This document shows positions 1-10,900 of a stretch of 64,000 nucleotides of DNA, in pieces. The notes under the pieces are model-generated. The model ran no database searches. It was not told where the DNA came from and saw only the letters and a list, made by a program, of their open reading frames with translations. How positions within the stretch are numbered: the first letter of the stretch is position 1; the number at the start of each line of letters is the position of its first letter. This stretch comes from Fratercula arctica. Its lineage: Eukaryota > Chordata > Aves > Charadriiformes > Alcidae. The translations under genes and the position numbers were made by a program. Location: assembly GCA_947846985.1 (NCBI GenBank), contig CANTUZ010000006.1, positions 46,436,707 to 46,500,706 of the forward strand, read 5' to 3'.

Positions 1-760
1 TTCCCCTTTTATAACCCCTGGCACCTGGGGAGAAGGTGCCCGACGCCCCAGCCAGCAGCATTCACATCCTTTAGCCCTGCATAGCTAAAGCGCTGCACAA
101 CTTTTTAAATATTTACCCCATTATATAAATGTCCATTGAAGGGCACTTACATAAACGATAAGCGCTTACAGCAAACACATTTAGAGAGCAGGATCTGTGG
201 TATGCAGAAGAGATAAGGCCATTTCCTGCAAATCCTTATTCACAGAATTAGTCCTTAATCAGGCAAATAGAGCCCCTGATATCACCGGGATTTTTCATGT
301 GAGCAGGGGTGGCAGGATTGGGCTCTTAATGGGGCATTTTAAAAATTCATCTCTCTTCCCAATGAAACCCGTGAGACCTGCTATTGATTTTGGTGGGAGC
401 ACAAGCATCCCACTGCGCATGTCCTAACCAGCAATGTCCGTACTGTACAACCCAGTATCCTTGCCCTCTAAATGTTCAGTTACGTGTGTAGGTAGATTAG
501 CACCATTACTCACCTAGAGGCTCTTTTTGGTTTATAAAATGCTGTGCTCGGTGGTCATCCATATAGAAAATAATTAACAGGTATGTCACACGCTAAAATA
601 TATCCAACGTAAAAGAGAGCATTCAATCAAGGAAAATAAAGAGCATGGAGATGCTTCTTGCCACGGAAGGAAACCTCATGAAAGCAAACAATGTATTAAA
701 CAACACCATCAGAAAGTTTTAGGTATCTAGTATAAAAGCTAGAACACTATGGTAGCCCTA
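1..760. other. non-coding, unique sequence
   Basis: AT-rich unique sequence without a supported gene. The open frame at 197-427 has no recognisable domain or initiation context and lies in otherwise non-coding sequence. No repeat family is recognised. Confidence 0.6.
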
Positions 761-832
761 TTCAGCTTTGCAATAACCCGGTGAGAGTCAGAAATATTAG
801 CCTGATTTTACAGGTCAGGGGAGTGAGCCGGA
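761..832 (-). repeat. MIR-like ancient SINE fragment, minus strand
   Basis: The stretch reads like the reverse complement of the MIR/CORE-SINE body. It has an 'aacccggtgag' block (the MIR 'aaccctatgagg' part), then 'cctgattttacagg' (the MIR 'ccccattttacag' part), then a purine-rich 'gtcaggggag' in place of 'atgaggaaactg'. MIR elements are very old non-autonomous retroposons shared by amniotes. The copy is short and diverged, so the family call rests on block order. An alternative is chance similarity. Confidence 0.45.
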
Positions 833-1689
833 GCGGTGGCGCGTCTCGGAGATGCTGGTTCCAACCACCAGCAGAGTCTCCCCAGCGGTGATGGCACCAG
901 GCTGGGGACGGGGCCAGCCTCCGCCGGGGGCAGGACCTGCCTCTGAACGTGAAATTATACACACGCACCAAAGGGATATGAGAACTGGGATTGCCAAAAG
1001 TCTGTTTTTAGCCAGCCTAACTCACTACCCGCTATCTATAAACTTCCTGGAAAGCTACAAAATATTATAACGCAGCTCATTTAGTGCCACTTTTCGTGCT
1101 GTTTGTCAGCATTTCCATTACAAACCTTTTTAAAGGGTTTATAACTCAGCCACAGAAAAGCCGCTTCAGACCGAAAGCTGGCGTATGGTTTCCCAATCTG
1201 GGAGTGAGCGACTTTGTCAAACTAACCAAAGTGTGGGTTATCTCCCTTTATGTTCTAGCAAAGGGAAGAGCCTGGGAAGTTTGCAAAATTAGCAGGAGCT
1301 TCTACTGATATAGAGCTGTACGTTCTTGTCCTGTTTTCTGTAGCCTTAACATACAAGTTATAAATTGCTGATGAAATATTTTTTTCTTAAACTATAAATA
1401 CACACAAATGTCATCCCTCTCTTGGCTACTTTTGATGAACCGGGGAAATTTTGTCAACCTCCCAACAGGGACTCAGCTGTTGGTGATGGTTATGGGGACG
1501 GGAAAAAGCCAAAAAAGCCTTTTTTTTTTTTTTTTTTTTATAGTCTACCTGTTTCAGCCGGGTTCTGTGAACGCCAGCGTGTTGGTAGACAACTATTGAG
1601 CGATCGGTTCAATAAACAAACAGTAACACAGAGTAGCTTCCTTTCTGTAAGTCCCAAAGCACTCGAGAAGGGGCACATCTACAAGTTAC
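833..1689. other. non-coding interval between MIR-like and CR1 elements
   Basis: A short GC-richer patch near 830-950 gives overlapping frames on both strands, none protein-like. The rest is AT-rich and holds the T20 run. No gene is supported. Confidence 0.6.
1520..1539. repeat. poly(T) run of 20
   Basis: This is an uninterrupted T homopolymer. It could be an ordinary slippage tract or the reverse complement of a poly(A) tail; no retrocopied gene is recognisable next to it. Confidence 0.9.
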
Positions 1690-1998
1690 TTTATTTTACA
1701 AGAATGTAGCGATAGGACGAGGGGCAATGGTTTAAACTAGAGCAGGGCAGGTTTAGATTAGACATTAGGAAGAAGTTCTTTACACTGAGGGTGGTGAGAC
1801 ACTGGCCCAGGTTGCCCAGAGAGGTGGTGGAGGCCCCATCCCTGGGGACATTCAAGGCCGGGCTTGATGAGGCTCTGAGCAACCTGGTCTGGTTGAAGAT
1901 GTCCCTGCTCACTGCAGGGGGGTTGGACTGGATGGCCTTTAGAGGTCCTTTCCAACTCAACACGTTCTATGATTCTATTGTACGATTCTGTGATTCTA
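1690..1998 (+). mobile_element. CR1 LINE 3' end, 5'-truncated, young copy
   Basis: This is the 3' untranslated end of a CR1 retrotransposon in sense orientation. Recognisable blocks in order are 'gataggacgaggggcaatgg', 'gaggtggtggaggcccc', 'gggttggact', 'ttccaact' and a tail of ATTCTATG/ATTCTGTG-like octamers to 1998. CR1 copies are typically 5'-truncated and end in such octamers rather than poly(A). No reverse-transcriptase frame is present, so it cannot move by itself. The left edge is uncertain by 10-20 bases. From about 1711 onward it is nearly identical to the copy at 13712-14190, which places both in one recently active subfamily. Open frames here on both strands are CR1 shadows, not genes. 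Confidence 0.93.
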
Positions 1999-3108
1999 AG
2001 AAGACCGAGGTCCCTTGGGGCTGCTCTGTAGTGAACTGTACCCTAGAGCTTCACAACGCGAAGTTTCAGTAGGAATCAGTAAAGAGGCACAATTGGACAA
2101 GCTAGCAGACACAAAGTCCACACAGGGCTAAAATGACAGATATCGCCTCTGTCTTGAATCACTGGAAACCAAAATAGTATCTCAAGGGAAGGGTTGCTCC
2201 ATCCTCACCCAATACCTAAGACCTTTTCCTCAGCATCTGTTACTGGTGTTATCTGAGATATGGGAATGAATGGCTTTTTAGCTAGACATGGTTTGAGCCT
2301 TTTCTTATGTCTTTATGCTTTTCTTATGTCTTTATGCATGTGCAGGGCTCCACGGCTGCCCAGGGTTGCACAAGGTGCCGGCGGGGAGACGCAGAAGCAC
2401 TCGGCGCACAGGACTCGTCCCCAGGCTCAGGGCCGCTGGCAGTGCTAAGGGGCACGGCAGCAAGGATGGGGGAGACAAAGGCAGCCACCGGGAAGGAAAA
2501 GCTACATATATCTCTTAAAAAAAATCCACAGGTCACAAAAAATAAGACTCAAGAACTGCCCTGGCAAACTGAAATCCCCCTACGTGCCCGCTGCAGCCCC
2601 AGGCAGGTGGAGGGGCTCAGCCTTGCACGGAGGCAGAGGTGGCCATCAGGGCTTTTTTCTCCCTCTTTTCCAGTTGGAGAGTCACCTGCTTCAGCTAGAG
2701 TTGTCAGTAAACCACACACCATAAGACATCCGCAGGGCTAACAAATAGTTTCTTCCACAGCGAGACAGGTTTTTTATTAAACAGAGCTGAGCGGGAGCTC
2801 AGATGCTGTGTGTAGGAATGCAGAGGCCACGCAGAGTAAGACAGACCAGAAAAACTGAAAAAAAGATACTAGGATATTGCCACTATAGAAAAAAAAAATT
2901 GTCTCTGTCTGTCCATTAAAAAATGGCTTGAGCACAATACTTAAAATTAAAAGGGTTTTGCATATAAAGGGCTCCATGTCAACAAAACACTGATACATCT
3001 ACTCCTTTTTTTCATCTATCTACAGTATTCATACAGTGAACGGACACACACAGCAGCCACCGAAATAATGTGATATTGGTTTAAATGATCACTGGATTAG
3101 GCCTTATG
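1999..3108. other. non-coding interval, GC-richer centre
   Basis: It contains the 19-bp duplication and a GC-richer patch at about 2340-2720 with overlapping open frames on both strands, the longest 144 codons at 2307-2741. That frame is low in hydrophobic residues, rich in R, G, S and A, and unlike any family I know. It reads as a chance frame in GC-rich DNA. Confidence 0.55.
2300..2337 (+). repeat. perfect 19-bp tandem duplication
   Basis: The unit 'ttttcttatgtctttatgc' occurs twice without a mismatch, at 2300-2318 and 2319-2337. The absence of divergence suggests a recent local duplication or a variable-number locus. No function is implied. Confidence 0.92.
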
Positions 3109-3240
3109 GTCTCTATTCAGCAAAGCGTTTAAGCATATGTTTAAGGTTAAATACATACTTTTCATGCTTAACTCTATGGGGATAAGCTTAAGCATATGCA
3201 TCAATTTAAGCAGATACTTAAGAGCTCTGCAAAATCAGGA
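3109..3240. repeat. ancient palindromic interspersed repeat (CTTAAGCATATG type)
   Basis: The ends are imperfect inverted repeats. The left end 'tattcagcaaagcgtttaag' (3114-3133) mirrors the right end 'cttaagagctctgcaaaat' (3217-3235). Inside are several copies of 'taagcatatg' or its complement and a central 'ctatggggataagc'. This matches, from memory, a family of palindromic repeats common in turtles and detectable in birds, with motifs such as 'gcacatgcttaagtgctttgctg'. I do not recall a secure family name. The compact, coding-free, inverted structure suggests an old MITE-like DNA element. The family assignment is an inference. Confidence 0.55.
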
Positions 3241-5607
3241 TGGACATGCTCAGACATGTGTTAAGTGCACAGCGTTATTTAACTGTTGCCTCGTGTAAAA
3301 TCTCTGGAGAATATGCTAAATAATGGAAAGTGCCCGTATTATCCTGTGCACAGACTCTGCCCAGGGCAGATTTTGGCCAATACCCGTGGGTGCACGCAGG
3401 TGGGTCCCCTGGGAGCACACGCACACGCCACGCAGGCCATAAAACCTGATGCTGAGAAGTTGCTGCCCAAATGCTGGGTGGTCTCTGGTCATGCTGGAGA
3501 GGTGGTTATTTAATACCATTTGTAATGGTTACGCGGGGCAGGTGGTGGCTTACTGAAGATGGGCTGTAGCACAAATGTTGCTGTACGTTAACGCTGGTGA
3601 TGCGGATGCAGAGAGTTTACGGTGCAGGATTTGGTACCAGACCGGACCTGCGCCTTCCAACCCACTTGGAAAACAAATTTTGCTCTAAACTTAAGGTCAT
3701 GATATTTTTAATGATGCACAAGGATGTAAAAAGCAATCATCAATTTTGTTACTCGAGTTTTTTCAGGATTTTTTTTCATCTGTTGTGTCTAAGGTATAAA
3801 GGAGAAAATTCTTGATGGTAGAATTTGGTAAATGCCAAATCTTTAGCCTAAATTATTTCTGGAGTTGCATGAAATAAAGTTTTTTGCAGAATGTTGAGCC
3901 TTATCTAGTTTCACCAGATTATTTTAAAGCTCAAATCAAACCAATATAAATAATGGGTAGAATTACTAACCTGCAGGGAATGTCATCACAAATTTCCTGG
4001 AGTTCTCCATGTGACTATAAGCATGACTGGTCTATTTACTGAAAGTAGTATATACTGTATAATGTTCACTGGAAACTCATGTAACTAATGCAATATGATA
4101 ACCACTAGGGTGCTACTGTGACGTAAAGGATATATTACAATTTTATCCAATTCAAACAGGGAAAAAAATGGTTTTAATCGTCCTGCCCTCTAAACAAATA
4201 CTTTGTCTGTTCTACTGAACTTGAAATTCAAGGTTACGTATAAGTCATCCTGCAATAAAAATAATGCTATGGAATAAACAAGACTGCACTGCAATATGAT
4301 TTGAGTCTTCAATCACTGAACTTTTTGGAAATATTTATATGAAGTGAATGTGCTATGCGTGCCAGGATTTTTTATGATTCTTATAACGCAGTTGCAATGC
4401 ATCGCATTGTTATGTGCAAAAGCTCCGGTGACAAGCACATAGATTCAAAGTGCCGGGGCTGGCTTTGGCAGGAGGAGATGTTTCATCGAGACGATAGGTT
4501 TAGCTTTGCATTAGCTTTGCAGAGAGCAGCCCCGCTGCAGTGCTGTCTCAGCGCAGCACGGGGATGCTGGCGGAGGCATCTCCCACCCATCCGCAGATGG
4601 AGCCATCCGTTCTCCTCCCGCACGCGTGGGATCGGAGCAACCCCCCCGTTGGCAAGGTGAGGGCATCACAGCTTGTGCACAAATGCCGCGACAGAAGCGG
4701 AACATGCAAGTAAAAGGAAATCCTTCCCTTGCTGTCACACTGCAACATTTGTGGAGGTCACCTGTCCTGTAAAGGTGGAATCTTGCCTTGCTTTGCACTG
4801 GACTTTGGTGTGATTCAAAGGGCACCACGTGGAGGGCATGACATTCCCAGCGCTGGACTAGCCTTTGAGGAGGCAAAATTATGTTCTGCCTTGGGTGCCT
4901 TTAATAATAATAACAAAATAAGTAAGATAAGAGCCAGAAGTTTCTATTTAGCTCTTCCTCTCTAACGTTTCCTCTTTGCAGACAGAGACCACTTAGACAT
5001 GGCCAGCTCCAGCCAAAGCCATGGCCACTTCCAGCGATGGGGACAGCCATCCTGCATCTGAAGTTACCACCTTCCTGGAGTTTTGGCAGTGCTGCCCTCC
5101 CGGGGTGGTCACTGCCAGGGAAGGCTTTCATTCCCTCACAAACTGCTGCCCAGGACAGTCCCCTGCATTTACAGTCATTTTAAGTCTTTTGGACCATGCA
5201 TGAAGATAAGGAGGCACCTGAGATTTAAACAGGGAAAGCAGATACCTCTATCAATTATTTTTTTTTTAATGGGTTCTCCCATTTCAGTGGAAGTAAGACA
5301 CATTTCTAGGTCCTCCTGCCAACCTAGGCTCACCCCATTTTCTGTTCACAACATTTTTTAAGCATATGATATGATTTACTAACTCCCCTATTGCTGGCAA
5401 GAGGCAGCACCTACTTGGCACCCCCAGCTGAGGGTTTGTGAGCTGCCCTGTACCAAATGCCAACGAAGGCAAAGTGTTCTGCAGAAAAATGCTCCTTTTC
5501 ACTCAAAATTTTGGGAGCCTAGGAGGACCAAACCATTAGGGAGTACTGCTGCCGTCACCCTGCTGAGAAACACATCCAGGGCAAGGGAGATGTTCCCCAT
5601 GGACATT
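3241..5607. other. non-coding interval
   Basis: Mostly AT-rich unique DNA. A GC-richer patch at about 4500-4720 gives overlapping frames on both strands, up to 121 codons, with no domains. A good acceptor-like site ('gtttcctctttgcag') ends at 4981, followed by a frame open to about 5187, but no donor or partner exon is identifiable. Confidence 0.5.
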
Positions 5608-5988
5608 TCTGGAGAAGTATGGGGAAGAGAAGGCTCTGGGGAGACCTTATAGTGGCCTTCCAGTATCTGAAGGGTGCCTACAAGAGAACTGGAGAGGGAC
5701 TTTTTACAAAGGGCATGTAGTCATAGGATGAGGGGTAATGGCTTCAAACTGGAAGACGGTAGATTTAGATCAGATATCAGGAAGAAATTTCTCACTATGA
5801 GGGTGGTGAGGAACTGCAACAGGTTGCCCAGAGAAGCTGTGGCTGCCCCATCCCTGGAGGGGTTCAAGGCCAGGCTGGACGGGGTTTTGAGCAACCTGGT
5901 CTGGTGGGAGGTGTCCCTGCCCAGGGCAGGGGGGTGGAACTAGGTGATCTTCAAGGTCCCTTCCAACCTAAACCATTCTGTGACTCCA
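5608..5988 (+). mobile_element. CR1 LINE 3' end fragment
   Basis: This is a sense-strand CR1 3' end. It opens with 'gaagagaaggctctgggg', continues through 'agtatctgaagggtgcctac', 'gggcatgtagtcatagg', 'ggttgcccagagaagctgtg' and 'tccctggaggggttcaaggcc', and ends near 'ttccaacctaaaccattctg'. It differs from the copies at 1.7 and 13.7 kb at many diagnostic positions (for example 'agctgtggctgcccc' against 'ggtggtggaggcccc'), so it belongs to another CR1 subfamily. It is 5'-truncated with no reverse transcriptase. The terminal octamer tail is short. Confidence 0.93.
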
Positions 5989-8599
5989 TTTCATTATCCC
6001 TTTCTCACTTTCCACAAGGGTTTGTGAAGAAAATAAAAAAAGCGACTTAGTAAAGAGGCACCTGTGAGCAGGTGTAGGAATGCTCCATGTAGCTACGTGC
6101 TGACAGACCCCAGGTAAAAAAAAAAAGTATATCAGGGAATGGGAGTGTTCCCCTTCAGATACACAAGGGACACTCACCCTTCACTCAACATCATTCTAAA
6201 TGCACAGGAGAGTATCCGGTAGCACAAAAATAATGTGTTTTCATTCTCTGGGGCTTAAAAGCATCATCCCCCACTGCTGCTCCACTGTAGGAAGTGATGT
6301 GCTGCCGTCAGGCACCAAAATCAATGTGATGGCAAGTGATGCTCGGCACAGCAGGCTCATGCCGCCCATGGACACGTGCAACGCTCAGCAGCAGGCGACA
6401 AGGGGCTTGCCAGGGCAAGATCATATTTTCCCTTGGCTCCTAACCACACGACTCCACTGCCAACATGAGTTTATGGATGTAAATCCATGCTAACATCTCT
6501 GGGAGGGGTCAGATTTGGGTAGCAAACGCCGCTAAGGGCCAAGCCCTGCTCTGCTCCCCTCCCCTTGCTGTCTCCTCTTTCCCCATCCCTCCAGGAGATC
6601 CAGGGGTACGCTTTCTCCTCGTGTCTTATCACAGCATGCGAAGAAACAAGCCAAGCCAAAACCTTAAGATTTACTACCAGAAGCCCTCATCAGAATATAC
6701 TATGTATCTCATAAAATAAACATGGTAATGAAAACTGTTTTCACCGTAGCCCTCAAACCTGTGAGCATTAGCAGCTGCTTTCTGTAAAGCCGGTGTTGAT
6801 ATTAGGGGCAGATAGACATCAGCCTGGGAGATGCTGTGCTCGGCTTTTTCAGGGTTAACCCACCTTGGCTGGAATTTAGCCGGGCTTTGTAACCCCGCAC
6901 CGATAGTGAGTGTGTACATACAAGTCAAAAGCTCTAAATAACTAACTTTGAAACCCAAATCTGAGTTTTAATTAGATGTCCCCTTTTCGTAAACAAAATC
7001 AGACTGTCTTGTGCTTGCTTTAGAAATTGGACTAATCTTTGACAGGTTGTTCTCATTTTCCAATTACCCACTAGGGAACACGCATTGGCACTCCAGCAAA
7101 TAATTTTTGGCCGTGCCCGTTCGTTGCAAATAGTGTCATTGTTCTTGGTTAAATCTGTGAAAATTATACCTCCACTCCTCACTGCTGGCTGCCTGCTAGA
7201 GCATCCTGCATGGCTTGGAGACCGATTTCTTTATCAGGCTCCACATGTTTCCTTAGCTAAAGGCTATAAGCAGGGCAGAAATCTGCTGTTTAAGGAGCAG
7301 CCGACTATCCACGCTGCACTACAGAGGTGAGAGAACCCCGACTAGAATCTGCTTTTCAAGTTCCCCCGAATCTCACTGAACAGATTTGCCTATAAAACCA
7401 GCAGCGTGTATCTGTGCTGCTGCCAGAGGCAGCGGCTGGGTGAATCCACGGCCGCGGACAGGTCTTGGCACACTTTTTTGGCTATTGTTTCCCCAGTTGT
7501 AACTGGCTGATTTGGAACAGGTGAAACGTTCCACGCTGCAGATGGAGGCTGGTACATGAGGCGACAAACCCAAAAGTTATAAAAGCCCAACATTGATTTA
7601 AACCAGCATAAGAGACTGGGAGCAGGACTGGAAATTTTTCTTCTTGTCTCTGTTGAAAATTTGGCATCAAAGGGAAGTCGAGGCGGTGCTTTTTCACCAT
7701 GACTTCATTTTCTTTTCCCATGGTATGCCTTTCCTAGGGATGAAGTCAATAATACTCTGTACACAAATCTTTTAAACTTTAAGAAGAAGCATGGCAGAAT
7801 CAGTCAACTCTAATGGCACTGGATTTTGTGCAGTAACCAACAGGCTGAGCCCGGGGTGTGCAGATACTTCCACCGCACAAGCAGCGACCAGCAGCGACAC
7901 AAACCCAGGCTGCTGGTGCTGGCACTCGGACTCGCTACAACCAAGCCCCGCTCTCTCCCAGGCAGTATCCTAAAGCCCCAGAGACAAAGGAGCAATATCA
8001 GGAATATTAGTCGCAGCTGAAATGAAACGACATTTATGGATTGGCATAAGCTACTCATTGGTTCTGGATTCCACAACATCGGAGGCTTGTTGTAAGTTCA
8101 CATGATGCTGCTCCTGAGCACCAGATTTTGTATTTAAGGTAACGTTGAGCTGAAAAATGAAGGCGAAGGGCAAAAAGAAAGAAAGGGGGAAAAAAAGAGA
8201 AAACTCAATCCGGAACACAAATTGGAAAAGCAACTTCCTATTGGCTAAATATCCAAAGCAACTACAGGTGTGCACTCAGCCTTTGAATACAAAAATCCAT
8301 TTGTTTCAATATCATCTTACACCCAATTAACTACTCAAAGCTGAAGGAAAAGGCTGCTGGGAGCTGTAGGCACGCTGGGAAATCAATGCTCCCTGATGCA
8401 TCAGTGGTCCCAGAGATCAACAAGCAGAGGAAGGATGAAAAAAGGCACCAGTGTGAAGGGTTCAGCAGGAAGGGCATTGTCCACATCATCCACCCTCCAC
8501 TGCTTTTGTTGTTTCCTATGGTTATAACGTGTCATGTCCTCAGTGCCCAGCAAGGCAAGAGGCACATCCCGGCCTCCAGCTACCTCTTGGGAGGGTCCA
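5989..8599. other. non-coding interval between two CR1 copies
   Basis: Unique sequence with only short frames on both strands. A small 'agcagcgacc' direct repeat lies at 7880-7899. Sequence from about 8440 may belong to the old CR1 that follows. No gene is supported. Confidence 0.55.
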
Positions 8600-8863
8600 C
8601 AGGGGACCAGGATGCTCCTCTGAGCTGTGAGCAATGGGCAAGAGGCCACAGATACAGGCTGCCTCACCAGCAAGTAGATATTTGGAGAAATGTTTTCAAA
8701 ACAAGGCTGGTCAGACCCTAGGGCAATCTCCAATCCTTGGAGACACTCCAACCTCAAGGCCATGAGCAACCCAATCTCTGTTACACCTGTGTTGAGTGAG
8801 GGTTGGTCCAAAAGGCTCCAGAGGTCCCTTTGGCCTCAGCTACAAGATGATGCCATGACTCTG
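8600..8863 (+). mobile_element. old, decayed CR1 LINE 3' end
   Basis: The order of blocks matches an older CR1 type. 'gagcaatgggcaagaggcca' corresponds to the 'agtgatgggacaagaggcaa' part. It is followed by 'aggctggtcagac', 'tccttggagacactccaa', 'catgagcaaccc', 'gggttggtcc' and 'agaggtcccttt', ending near 'atgccatgactctg'. Many substitutions and small gaps show it is much older than the other CR1 copies here. The 5' boundary is uncertain, and sequence back to about 8440 may also derive from it. The long open frames on both strands across this interval are chance frames in the repeat. Confidence 0.72.
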
Positions 8864-9029
8864 CCACTTGGTGTTTCTGGTACTGGGAGCAGTGAGAGCA
8901 TTTGTTCTTCATAGGACATAAAAGCCTGAGTGTTTAGGTGTTAGTTTGCTGAGCATCCCTGGGTGGTGAATTATACCCAAAGAAAGAACAGGAGTGCTAC
9001 CAAAGCCTTGCCGTAATGCCTGTTTATGC

Positions 9030-9055
9030 AAAAAAAAAAAAAAAAAAAAAAAAAA
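9030..9055. repeat. poly(A) run of 26
   Basis: This is a pure A tract, the longest in the window, followed by 'caaaac'. CR1 does not leave poly(A) tails, so this is probably a slippage tract. A processed-transcript tail cannot be excluded, but I see no AATAAA just upstream and no recognisable gene remnant. Confidence 0.9.
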
Positions 9056-9570
9056 CAAAACTCTACTTTGACCTGAAATGATCTAGATTAGACCATGTAC
9101 ACTAAAATTTATGGAGTCAAAAGCAAGAAATAAAAATAGTAAATTGATTTAAAGTAAACCATAATGCACTTTATAGTCATAGACGACCCTAGCCACGTGT
9201 CTCTCTATAGATAAATAGATGCATATAGGCAGGCGCACACACACATTGGTAACACTGGGGTCCCTCTAAGCTGCCAAACAATCTTACGGGGTTTCCTTCA
9301 GTCAAAATGAATTAGAGGAATTAATTGAACAAATCAAACTAAACTTAGTCACAGCAGTGCTCATTGCCTAAAGAGCCTCATAAATCTGATGAATGATGGG
9401 ATGATGGCAAATACATCCTCATTACCATGCTAAACTCAGTTTGCTAAATAAATTAGTCATGTCATCAATGTCGTCACTGCATTCCTCTGCCACAGCCGCT
9501 GCGCAGCCGCTGTTGCTCTCTCTTCTGCTCCCCCAATAATACCTGCCAACTTCAAAGGGGCACTCGGGGG

Positions 9571-9635
9571 AACTAATGACTCAATGTTTGCAAAGCACCT
9601 TGAGATCCCCCAGATGAAAGGTGTTTTATAATCCC
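9571..9635 (+). repeat. MIR/CORE-SINE-like 3' tail
   Basis: The segment 'aatgtttgcaaagcacctt' followed by 'gagatcccccagatgaaagg' and 'tgttttataa' parallels the 3' end of amniote MIR-type SINEs ('gtttgtaaagcgctttgagatcc...gatgaaaggcgctatataa'). The 5' part of the element is not visible. The match is long enough that chance is unlikely, but the exact subfamily is not determinable by eye. Confidence 0.6.
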
Positions 9636-10442
9636 CTCTTGGCTTGCCCAGACTGTGTCAACCAAGAAGTGCGAGAAGCCAGCAGTGCTGGACCTGGAGG
9701 GGGTTTCTCACGGCCTGAGCTCCTTGGAGGTGCCCGTGTAGCACATGTTGGCATGTCAGGGGTGTGAGACAACTGATGGGAGCCAGGGTCAAACATTAAC
9801 TGGGCCGCAGGATGCTGGTGCACCTTCGCTGGTCCATCACGAGTTCCCTTTGCCACCATGAATAAACATGGCAAGGTTTACCAGAGACTCGTGGGCCTCG
9901 TGGAGGACTCTGCAAATGAGGTCCTTGGTGGTGTTTGCAGATCTGGCCCAGCCTGCCTCTGACCCAACGCTCATTTCTCCCCTGGCTATTTCTCTCAAAA
10001 GCACATAGCTTTCCCTAAAACTGCAGAAGAAAGTTCTGTTGGTTTTAGCGGGAGAAATACTAGATTTTTCCCCTTGCTTTCTCTGCTTAGGGATTTGTTT
10101 TTCCATTTCTGGAGAGCAGAGAGACACAAGGCAGTAACATTCCCTGTCGCTGAGTGCTTCCAGCCTCCAGCCGAGCATCCTGTTCCTTTCCCGGTAAGGA
10201 CACACAGCCGGAGCTCATCTTGCGGTCCTGCACGTCGCCTCATCGCTAGTCATGTCCTCCAGAGAACCTGCCAATGCCTCTGAACAACAAGTGACAGCGA
10301 TGCCCTGATATTTCAAAAGCTTTAAAAGACGACTAATAGGAAAATAATTCAAAGCAGCTATTGGTATTAATCTCCTCCTTCTCAAGTAACTGCCAAATTT
10401 CAAGCCAAATAGTTGGAGTTTCCTCTCGCAGTTTGGGAAAGG

Positions 10443-10460
10443 AAAAAAAAAAAAAAAAAA
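10443..10460. repeat. poly(A) run of 18
   Basis: This is an uninterrupted A homopolymer in AT-rich unique sequence, with no retrocopy signature. Confidence 0.88.
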
Positions 10461-10885
10461 GGAAAGCTTAATTATTTTCAAGTAACTTTGAATAGAATGA
10501 TCTAGGCCATCTTTGGTCCTTGCTCTGGCAAAAATCCCAGGTAATATTCCAGGAATCTGCCTTTATAAGCAAAAAAACCCCGTAAGCAGCTCTCCCAGCT
10601 CACCATGTGTATGTGCGTCTCTCGTTGACTTCGGGGGAAGTTGCACGCGTGCATTTGCAACTAAACTTCTCTTCTAGGTATAAATTGAACAAAAACATCC
10701 CTGAGGAATCTACCTATAAGCACCAGGATTTACCTTTGCACTTGGTCACATTTGTATTCCTCGGTGCAATTTTCAGCTGTACATTGCAGGACGGAAGGTA
10801 TTACTCAGGCTGCTTTATTTTCATATGAATGAGGGATACTGTAAGAGGGAACATTGTTTTTAATATTGGCCCTGAAAAGTACAAG

Positions 10886-10900
10886 CCAGCAGATGGCAGT
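10886..10900 (+). promoter_or_regulatory. candidate CTCF binding site
   Basis: The 15-mer 'ccagcagatggcagt' fits every position of the vertebrate CTCF core consensus CCASYAGRKGGCRSY. CTCF organises chromatin loops and insulators, and its zinc fingers are nearly invariant across vertebrates, so the same motif should be read in birds. Orientation is forward. A single motif match cannot show occupancy, and the consensus has enough degenerate positions that chance matches occur genome-wide. Confidence 0.5.

Noticed and set aside
1691..2072. Overlapping frames on both strands at 1.7-2.1 kb, with similar ones at 13.8-14.1 kb and 62.6-62.8 kb.
   Set aside because: They translate CR1 3' ends. Similar peptides recur at each CR1 copy because the repeat recurs, not because they are a protein family.
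2307..2741. 144-codon plus-strand frame.
   Set aside because: Biased to R, G, S and A, with no family resemblance, and opposed by other frames in the same GC-rich patch.
3600..3665. 'ccttccaacccacttgg' resembles the CR1 end 'cccttccaaccc'.
   Set aside because: Flanking CR1 blocks are too degraded to confirm and there is no octamer tail.
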